A stretch of DNA of 7,628 nucleotides from positions 1 to 7,628 of the forward strand of contig CAMWSW010000040.1 in NCBI GenBank assembly GCA_947176975.1. The letters are read 5' to 3'. The stretch comes from an uncultured Clostridia bacterium. GTDB taxonomy: Bacteria > Bacillota > Clostridia > Christensenellales > UBA3700. The translations under genes and the position numbers were made by a program. Under the pieces are notes generated by a model. It ran no database searches, was not told where the DNA came from, and saw nothing but the letters and a program-made list of their open reading frames with translations. Every line of letters starts with the position of its first letter. Position 1 is the stretch's first letter. Shown one piece after another: positions 1 to 5,271 of this stretch.

Positions 1-2
1 TT

Positions 3-602
3 ATGGAACAGATTGCCGAGTTGTCTGCAAAGCAAAACGGCGAGTCTCAAATCGTCGAGAAGGTAGTCGAAAAAGAAGTCGTCAAAGAAGTGCCTGTCGA
101 GAAAATTGTTGAAGTTGAAAAGATAGTAGAAAAAGAAAAGTCGGCGACGATTACTCAAGCAACTCCAATAGTCGCTTCCAAGCCAAAGAAAGAAGCGCCG
201 GCAAAACTTACTCTTGACGAAGCTTACGCCCAATTGTCCAAACAACAACAAAAGTACTTTGACGGATTGAGACAATACGCCTTGACGAAAGATAAGTGCA
301 GAGAGAAGAAGTCGACGTACTTTATACTCTTCGGACAGTCAAGCGTAAATCCGCTCATGAAGTTGACGATAAAGAAAGACACGGTAGTGGCGCTCTTCAA
401 GATGGAAGACGAGTATATGAAGGATATCAGAAGAGACGCTACGGGCGACGGTACGAAGATAAAAGTCAAAGAGACTGAAGTCATCATCTCCGACGCTCAA
501 GCTTGCAAAGCGGCGAAGAATATGATTGATTTGCGCGAAGACCAAATAGAGAGGTATGCTGATTTGCTCAAAGAGCAGCGCGCAATGAAGAATAAGAAAT
601 AG
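3..602 (+). CDS. Uncharacterised protein with Val/Glu/Lys repeat and conserved-looking C-terminal domain (5' end possibly cut)
   Basis: I do not recognise the family, so no function is proposed. The reading frame is open from the first ATG (position 3) to a TAG at 600-602, giving 199 residues. Only two bases precede that ATG, so the true start may lie upstream and the protein may be longer. Three parts are visible. Residues 16-46 are a degenerate repeat built on VEK(I/V)VEKE units, likely an extended or coiled charged stretch. Residues 47-68 are a Thr/Ala/Pro/Lys-rich linker. Residues 69-199 look like a folded domain: an opening helix with DEAYAQLSKQQQKYFDGLRQYA, a short strand-rich part (KLTIKKDTVVALFKMEDE), a basic turn (RRDATGDGTKIKVKE) and a closing acidic/basic helix (MIDLREDQIERY). 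No signal peptide or membrane segment is visible in the part present, and the tail is Lys-rich. It converges with the lipoprotein gene and shares its terminator. The coding call is firm, the start is not. Confidence 0.8.
   Translation: MEQIAELSAKQNGESQIVEKVVEKEVVKEVPVEKIVEVEKIVEKEKSATITQATPIVASKPKKEAPAKLTLDEAYAQLSKQQQKYFDGLRQYALTKDKCREKKSTYFILFGQSSVNPLMKLTIKKDTVVALFKMEDEYMKDIRRDATGDGTKIKVKETEVIISDAQACKAAKNMIDLREDQIERYADLLKEQRAMKNKK
48..140 (+). repeat. In-gene degenerate repeat encoding VEK/VEKE units
   Basis: This stretch encodes residues 16-46 of the first protein and consists of short imperfect units such as VEKVVEKE, VEKIVEVE and VEKIVEKE, using mainly GTC/GTA/GTT and GAG/GAA/AAA codons. 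Repeats of this kind usually form charged spacers or coiled segments and can change copy number by slippage. The units are already diverged at the DNA level, which argues against very recent expansion. Confidence 0.65.
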
Positions 603-619
603 GCACATCCGCATATATC

Positions 620-716
620 GGCACGCCTTTCGCCCTAAAGACTAGGACGCCCTCGGGGTCACGTACGGCAAGTACGCTCACCGCTCGGTTGCCGTCTCAC
701 GGACGAAAATCGCACC
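620..716. other. GC-rich structured intergenic element (candidate dispersed repeat or structured RNA)
   Basis: There is no gene between 603 and 825. Within it, positions 621-705 have about 65% GC (55 of 85 by count), clearly richer than the flanking coding DNA, and contain several inverted repeats. CCTA at 634-637 faces TAGG at 643-646. CGTAC at 662-666 faces GTACG at 672-676. ACGGCAA at 665-671 pairs exactly with TTGCCGT at 689-695 and encloses ACCG/CGGT at 680-683 and 686-689. CCGT at 692-695 faces ACGG at 699-702. The ends, 620-632 and 704-716, are imperfectly complementary (9 of 13 positions, including TTTCG/CGAAA), so the segment could fold as one unit. A small TCTCT/AGAGA hairpin follows at 719-735. 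Several stems are mutually exclusive. Orientation is unknown. It could be a dispersed intergenic repeat, a 3' UTR structure of the first gene, or a small RNA; I cannot choose between these. Confidence 0.4.
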
Positions 717-764
717 AATCTCTGCGGTTGAGAGAAATCGTTTGTAATCGGAATAAGAAAAACA

Positions 765-796
765 AAAACGAGTGTACCGTCAAGTACACTCGTTTT
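765..796. terminator. Bidirectional intrinsic terminator between convergent genes
   Basis: A perfect 13-bp inverted repeat (AAAACGAGTGTAC at 765-777, GTACACTCGTTTT at 784-796) surrounds the 6-nt loop CGTCAA. On the minus strand the stem is followed by T5-G-T5 (TTTTTGTTTTT), a strong U-tract, about 30 nt after the lipoprotein stop codon. On the plus strand it is followed by TTTTATATT, a weaker U-tract, about 160 nt after the first gene's stop. It therefore probably ends both transcripts, more efficiently for the lipoprotein gene. Confidence 0.87.
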
Positions 797-825
797 ATAT
801 TACCGCATTAATTTTCAAAAGATTT

Positions 826-1863
826 TTACAGCGAATAATTTACGTTGGTCAAGTTGTATATGATATCGTCCTCTTGGAATCGCGCAACTACGCGGTTGAT
901 GAATCTGCTGTCGCCTTGAGCTTTCATTGAGACGCTTGTAATCATACAACTTATCGAGCCGCTTGCGGGGAATGTCTTTGCCGTGGTAAACGTGCATTTT
1001 ACTACGGGAATGCTTGAGGTCAACGTATTGGGATAGGTGAGCGTTACGTTACCGGACTCGTCTGCTTCCGAAGAAGTCACGTCACCGCTGTTGTCCGCAT
1101 AACCTATATTTACCGCTCCGCTAGTCACTTCTTCAATCGTCTCTCCGTTTGCCAAAGTTTGGTTGAAGCTCTTATTGAGTACGAATTTGTCGGCAAGTAC
1201 GATGTTGCTTGCGCTTGCATACGAGCAGGAGAATGACGAGTTTTGAGTTTTGCTTGTGGTTGCATTGTAGGTAGGTACAACTATGGATACGGCAGATGAA
1301 AGAGTGGTGGCTCTTGCAAATTGATACAAGAATGAATTATCTACCACGAAAGCCGACTTGCTGTATTTTGCGGAATCCGTCGTGACTTCGCCGTTCTTTA
1401 TGAAAGTGACGTTGCTTTTCTTTTCTTCATATGAAGTGATTATTTCCACCGTCTCGCCGTTCTCGATTGTCTTTGAGTATGAGAGTTTCGGCTCCAAGCG
1501 GTGCGTAGCGTAACTCTCCGTCACTTTGACGAAGGTTTTGCCGTCGTATTCTGCGCTCATCTCCGACGTAAACTTATATCCCGTGAAGTTGTCGAGTTTT
1601 GCATTTGTGCTTTCATTGGAAGTGGAGATTTCCACGTTTTGACTGAAGAGCGACTTCATTACGGATGTATATTCGCCCACTTTTACGCCGTCTTTGGTCA
1701 CGTCGTATTCGCAGATTTCCGTTCCGCCTTCGTGCCAACCGAGGTTGTTGTCAATTTGCGACATAATAGAGTTTTTGGAAAAACTCTCTCCGCAGCCTGC
1801 AAAAACAAAGAGCAGAGAAGTCGTCATTACTATTGCTACCAAAATAATAAGTATCTTTTTCAT
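826..1863 (-). CDS. Predicted secreted lipoprotein of unknown function
   Basis: This is a 345-residue protein with a classic lipoprotein signal peptide: MKK, a hydrophobic core (ILIILVAIVMTTSLLFVF) and a lipobox ending in A22-G23-C24. Cys24 would be lipidated and the mature protein anchored to the outer face of the cytoplasmic membrane. The rest is rich in Ser, Thr, Asn and Val with many short beta-like segments and no catalytic motif I recognise. The early stretch EYDVTKDGVKVGEYTS faintly resembles the start of DUF3108-like beta proteins, but this is too weak for a name. The frame stays open upstream to 1947, but the start at 1863 is chosen because it places MKK directly before the hydrophobic core, whereas longer starts would overlap the promoter. 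No Shine-Dalgarno sequence precedes it. It is divergent from addB and convergent with the first gene, so it appears monocistronic. Confidence 0.87.
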   Translation of the reverse strand: MKKILIILVAIVMTTSLLFVFAGCGESFSKNSIMSQIDNNLGWHEGGTEICEYDVTKDGVKVGEYTSVMKSLFSQNVEISTSNESTNAKLDNFTGYKFTSEMSAEYDGKTFVKVTESYATHRLEPKLSYSKTIENGETVEIITSYEEKKSNVTFIKNGEVTTDSAKYSKSAFVVDNSFLYQFARATTLSSAVSIVVPTYNATTSKTQNSSFSCSYASASNIVLADKFVLNKSFNQTLANGETIEEVTSGAVNIGYADNSGDVTSSEADESGNVTLTYPNTLTSSIPVVKCTFTTAKTFPASGSISCMITSVSMKAQGDSRFINRVVARFQEDDIIYNLTNVNYSL

Positions 1864-1865
1864 AA

Positions 1866-1900
1866 TGTCTACATTATAACACATTTGAGGCGTTTTGCAA
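1866..1900 (-). promoter_or_regulatory. Extended -10 promoter of the lipoprotein gene, near-leaderless
   Basis: Read on the minus strand, a perfect TATAAT (1878-1873) is preceded by TGT, giving an extended -10 (TGnTATAAT). A -35-like TTGCAA lies at 1900-1895 with a 16-bp spacer. Standard geometry puts +1 at about 1866, only three bases before the ATG at 1863. No ribosome binding site fits in that space. The promoter call rests on consensus match and position, and the start site itself is inferred. Confidence 0.72.
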
Positions 1901-1912
1901 TAATTTTCCCAA

Positions 1913-1922
1913 CAATATATTG
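1913..1922. promoter_or_regulatory. Perfect 10-bp palindrome overlapping the addB -35 (possible operator)
   Basis: CAATATATTG is a perfect palindrome whose right half overlaps the addB -35 hexamer TTGCCA (1920-1925). It sits between the two divergent promoters, so a bound protein could affect both. A 10-bp AT-rich palindrome in AT-rich promoter DNA may be chance, and no known operator was recognised. Confidence 0.2.
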
Positions 1923-1954
1923 CCAATAATGTCAAAAATTGATACAATGATTAC
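1920..1954 (+). promoter_or_regulatory. Extended -10 promoter of addB placing +1 at the start codon
   Basis: TTGCCA at 1920-1925 (-35), a 17-bp spacer and TACAAT at 1943-1948 (-10) form a near-consensus housekeeping promoter. TG at 1940-1941 makes it an extended -10. With the usual geometry (-10 hexamer at -12 to -7), +1 is 1955, which is the A of the addB ATG. No Shine-Dalgarno sequence is present. The same TGA (1940-1942) is an in-frame stop, and no start codon lies between it and 1955, so the addB start cannot be moved upstream to make room for a leader. Confidence 0.75.
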
Positions 1955-4900
1955 ATGATAGAATTGATTTTGACAAACACTTTGAATTCAAATCCAATAC
2001 TTGACAAACTCAAAAGTAAGTTGGGAGCAGGCAAAAAGCATATACTTTTCGTACCCGACAGGTTTTCGCTTTCTTATCAAAAAGCCGTGCTTGAGCATTT
2101 GAATATCAAGGGTACGTTTGACATAGAGGTGTCGTCTTTTCCCCGTCTTGCCAACAAGTTGCTTCAAAATAAAAAACGGCTCTTGGACAAGCAGTCGGAA
2201 GTAATGTTGCTCCGCAAGGTCATTGACGAGAGCAAAGACGACTTGCTGTGCTTTGGCAAAATGGGTAAGAGCGCAGATTTCGCTAATGATATGTACGCCG
2301 TCATTTCGCAAATTCGCAACAGCAATATTTCAGTTGAGCGTATGCAAGAAGCCGTCGACGGACTGCCCAAACGTATTGCCAACAAGACCAAAGATATCGT
2401 CAAAATCTATCACGATTACGCACAGTATATTCAAGAGGACTATTCCGACGGAACGAGCAAGTTGCAAGCTCTTTGCGATTTGATTTACGATGGCGCGCTC
2501 AATGATTACGAGGTGTATATATCGGACTTTACGTCCTTTTCCAATATCGAATACGAAATAATCAAGGCTATTATGGCAAACGCGCTCAACACGCATATTT
2601 GTCTAGTTGACAGTGACGGGGCAAATTCTCAAGTATTTCCCACCGACGTAAAAAAGCGACTTTTCTCTTTGGCGGACGAAGTGGGCGTAAATATGAATAT
2701 ATCTTACGACAAAGAGAATTTGACGGGCGACGCCGAGATAATATTCAAAGGACTTTATTCTTACGGCAAGGTGGACGGGGTGAGAGACGGCAGGACGCAG
2801 ATACTTGCCTGCAAGAGTATCCAAGACGAGGTCAAGTCGTTGGCAAGGTCGGTCAACCGCCTTGTCAGAGAGCAAGGCGCAAGATATAAGGACATTGCTA
2901 TCGTGGGCTGTGACTTTGCCGCGTATACGCCGTATATCAACAGTATCTTCAAGGCTTTTGAAATACCTTTTTACGCCGATATCAAACAAAGTCTTTCCAC
3001 TCAAGCTTTGACGAAGTTGATTGCTTCGGCAATAAGAGCGGTGGGTGAGAAGTACTCCCAATCAAGCGTATTGGAATTTGCAAAGCAGTCGGTATTGGGG
3101 TTTGATTACGACGAGGTATGTATATTCGACAACTATTGTTGCAAGTACGGAGTGGAGTATACGAGATTCCTTTCGCCGTTTACCATCGGAGTCGAAGAGC
3201 AAAGAGTAATTGCCGAGAGCGTGAGAGAAAAGATAATGGCGTTGCTTGCTCCTCTTGATTTGAGCGGGAAATATATCAAAGACCATATAAAAGCCGTGAG
3301 AGAGTTTTTGCAAAATTGCTCGGCAGTGACGCTTACGCAAAATCTTGCCGATTGGCAGGAGCAAAACGGATTTGCGGAGTTGTCCGCTATTACGTTGCAG
3401 TCGGAGAGCAAACTCAACTCCATATTCGACAAATGCGAAAGTATGCTTGGCGGCAATATCGCCGATTGGGAAGAGTTTTACGGCATAATAATGACGGCAG
3501 TCGAATCCGTCGAGATGTCCAATATACCGCTTTACAGCGACAGCGTCTTTATCGGCGAGACGAGCCAAAATAGATACGCGGGGATCGATTATATGTTTGT
3601 CGTCGGCGCAAACGCAGGCAAGTTCCCGCCCGAACACAGCGACACGGGAATAGTGTCCGAGAGAGAATACTACGCCTGGAGTAAGATGAATATCAACGTT
3701 GAACCCGATTGCAGACGACGCAACAGCAAAGAGAGATTGGCTACGCTTATGCTTTTGACGAGGGCAAGAAAGAAGCTTGTAATCAGTTATCCCACCGTGT
3801 CGGCAAGCGGCGAAGAACTATCTGCAAGTTCTACGGTGGAATATCTCAAAGACATTTTGGATATTACCCCGAGCGGCGAACAGTCGCCGGACGGCAGTTG
3901 GGCTAGGGAGCAGTTTATCAACTACGTGTCTTCGCAGGAAAATATACTGCAAGAGTTTTTGTCTATGCAACGCCTTGCAAGCGACAAATCCATTGCCGTG
4001 AGCGACACTATGCAAGACGTGTTGAATATCTTATACACGCTTTGCTGTCATAGATACGGACGTGATTATATTGAATTTCTTATAGGCGATAGAACTGAAG
4101 AAGTAAGGCTTGACGGTATGGGAGACGCTATGTTCAACGGATCGCATACTTCCGTTTCGCAATTTGAAAAATACTTCAAGTGTCCCTTCCTGCACTTCAA
4201 CGAAAACGTGCTTAAACTCCAACGCAAAGAGGTCGCGGGGCTTGAAGTCAAGGATACGGGTATTTTGTTGCACGCCGTTATGGAAAAGTATTTTTCACTC
4301 AAGGACTGTGCGGAGAAGAGCGAGAGCGATATTGAAAGCGTCGTACCCGAATTGTTTATGAGCGCAGTAAAAGAAAACGCCGATTACGCATTTTTGTTAG
4401 ACGGAAAGAAAAACGCGCTGACTGTGCGACAGCTTATAAATCAAGCTATTCACGTTGTCAAAAGTCTTGTGGCAAATATGCAAGTCACGAAGTTCCGCCC
4501 ATACAAATTGGAAGCGGTATTCGGACGAAGAGACGACGCGGTTATACCCGGTATGGAGATTTCCAACGGCGTTCGCAATTTGAGCTTTGACGGTGTAATC
4601 GACAGAATAGATACGTATGGCGACAAGGCTATTATCGTGGACTATAAGTCAAAAAGTTCAATTCATTTCGATCCGTCAAATATTCTGTACGGCGACAGAA
4701 TTCAGCTTTTCATTTACCTCAACGCATTGCGCGCAAGCGGCAATATCACTCCGCAAGGCGTGTTCTATCTGTTGATGAACAACAGATTTGTCAAGAAAGA
4801 AAACGAATCCAAGAGATTTATTTTCCACGGATTTGTCAACACAGACGACGTATACGATTTGGATACGGGCTTTGTTCAAAATTCCGATTTCACAAGTTCG

Positions 4901-5269
4901 GTATATCCCGTCAAAAGCAAGACGAATAAAGACGGAGAAATCAATTACACTTCCTATCAACAACTCGGTCACGTTATGTCGGGCAAGGGTTTTGACGACG
5001 CTTGTGATTACGTAATGAAGTTGACGACGAAAGCGTCGAGGGAGATTGAGGACGGATATATCGCCAAGTCGCCTTTGAATATCAGAGGTGAAGAAGAGCC
5101 GAGCGCGTGCAAGTATTGCGATTACAAGGATTTGTGCGCCCGCTCGAAGGTATACGTCAGAGACGTGAAAGATATAAGTCAGGATGAATTTGAAAGTCTT
5201 ATCGGCGGAGAGAAAAGTCAAAGCGTTTTGCAACAAGACGACGCAATCTTTGCAAAGGAGGAAAAGTGA
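1955..5269 (+). CDS. addB: ATP-dependent helicase/nuclease subunit B (AddB/RexB type)
   Basis: AddB pairs with AddA in the cytoplasmic complex that resects double-strand breaks, responds to Chi and feeds RecA-dependent repair. At 1104 residues it is close to the usual AddB length. The opening (MIELILTNTL, then HILFVPDRFSLSYQKAVLE at 29-47) matches the family start, but the GxxGxGKS Walker A loop normally found there is absent, as in RexB-type proteins. Helicase-like remnants include FVVGANAGKFP (548-558) and LTRARKKL (601-608). The C-terminal nuclease is intact: GVIDRID (880-886), VDYKS (895-899, with D896 and K898) and QLFIY (917-921, the QxxxY motif). Four cysteines fit the iron-sulfur staple: C743, then C1052, C1055 and C1061 spaced C-x2-C-x5-C. 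The start at 1955 is forced by an upstream in-frame stop. It is the first gene of an addB-addA operon and ends in TGA at 5267-5269. Confidence 0.96.
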   Translation: MIELILTNTLNSNPILDKLKSKLGAGKKHILFVPDRFSLSYQKAVLEHLNIKGTFDIEVSSFPRLANKLLQNKKRLLDKQSEVMLLRKVIDESKDDLLCFGKMGKSADFANDMYAVISQIRNSNISVERMQEAVDGLPKRIANKTKDIVKIYHDYAQYIQEDYSDGTSKLQALCDLIYDGALNDYEVYISDFTSFSNIEYEIIKAIMANALNTHICLVDSDGANSQVFPTDVKKRLFSLADEVGVNMNISYDKENLTGDAEIIFKGLYSYGKVDGVRDGRTQILACKSIQDEVKSLARSVNRLVREQGARYKDIAIVGCDFAAYTPYINSIFKAFEIPFYADIKQSLSTQALTKLIASAIRAVGEKYSQSSVLEFAKQSVLGFDYDEVCIFDNYCCKYGVEYTRFLSPFTIGVEEQRVIAESVREKIMALLAPLDLSGKYIKDHIKAVREFLQNCSAVTLTQNLADWQEQNGFAELSAITLQSESKLNSIFDKCESMLGGNIADWEEFYGIIMTAVESVEMSNIPLYSDSVFIGETSQNRYAGIDYMFVVGANAGKFPPEHSDTGIVSEREYYAWSKMNINVEPDCRRRNSKERLATLMLLTRARKKLVISYPTVSASGEELSASSTVEYLKDILDITPSGEQSPDGSWAREQFINYVSSQENILQEFLSMQRLASDKSIAVSDTMQDVLNILYTLCCHRYGRDYIEFLIGDRTEEVRLDGMGDAMFNGSHTSVSQFEKYFKCPFLHFNENVLKLQRKEVAGLEVKDTGILLHAVMEKYFSLKDCAEKSESDIESVVPELFMSAVKENADYAFLLDGKKNALTVRQLINQAIHVVKSLVANMQVTKFRPYKLEAVFGRRDDAVIPGMEISNGVRNLSFDGVIDRIDTYGDKAIIVDYKSKSSIHFDPSNILYGDRIQLFIYLNALRASGNITPQGVFYLLMNNRFVKKENESKRFIFHGFVNTDDVYDLDTGFVQNSDFTSSVYPVKSKTNKDGEINYTSYQQLGHVMSGKGFDDACDYVMKLTTKASREIEDGYIAKSPLNIRGEEEPSACKYCDYKDLCARSKVYVRDVKDISQDEFESLIGGEKSQSVLQQDDAIFAKEEK
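5255..5261 (+). promoter_or_regulatory. addA ribosome binding site inside the 3' end of addB
   Basis: AAGGAGG lies within the last codons of addB (encoding KEE). It is 4 nt from a GTG at 5266, which overlaps the addB stop as GTGA, and 10 nt from the ATG at 5272 in the same frame. Either could be the addA start: GTG is a little close and ATG a little far. The arrangement indicates translational coupling of the two subunits and contrasts with addB, which has no such site. Confidence 0.85.
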
Positions 5270-5271
5270 GC

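Noticed and set aside
1501..1929. 142-codon plus-strand frame opposite the lipoprotein start
   Set aside because: It overlaps the lipoprotein signal peptide region and both promoters, with no ribosome binding site.
1864..1947. N-terminal extension of the lipoprotein frame to 1947
   Set aside because: It would run through the -10 and -35 elements and put 28 unrelated residues before a textbook MKK lipoprotein signal peptide.
1947..1958. Mini-ORF ATG ATT ACA TGA overlapping the addB ATG (possible leader peptide)
   Set aside because: Its ATG lies at the end of the -10 hexamer and upstream of the predicted +1, so it would not be transcribed from this promoter; three codons are easily chance.
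2024..2038. GAGKK at AddB residues 24-28 as a Walker A motif
   Set aside because: It lacks the full GxxxxGK(S/T) pattern and falls in the helix/strand junction just before HILFVP, not in the loop after the first strand where the AddB P-loop sits.
3062..3637. 191-codon open frame on the minus strand opposite addB
   Set aside because: Antisense shadow of a well-supported addB; composition is typical of a reverse-frame artefact and no domain is recognisable.
4676..5236. 186-codon open frame on the minus strand opposite the AddB nuclease domain
   Set aside because: The sense strand encodes the conserved QxxxY and Cys motifs here, and the antisense frame shows no coding signals.
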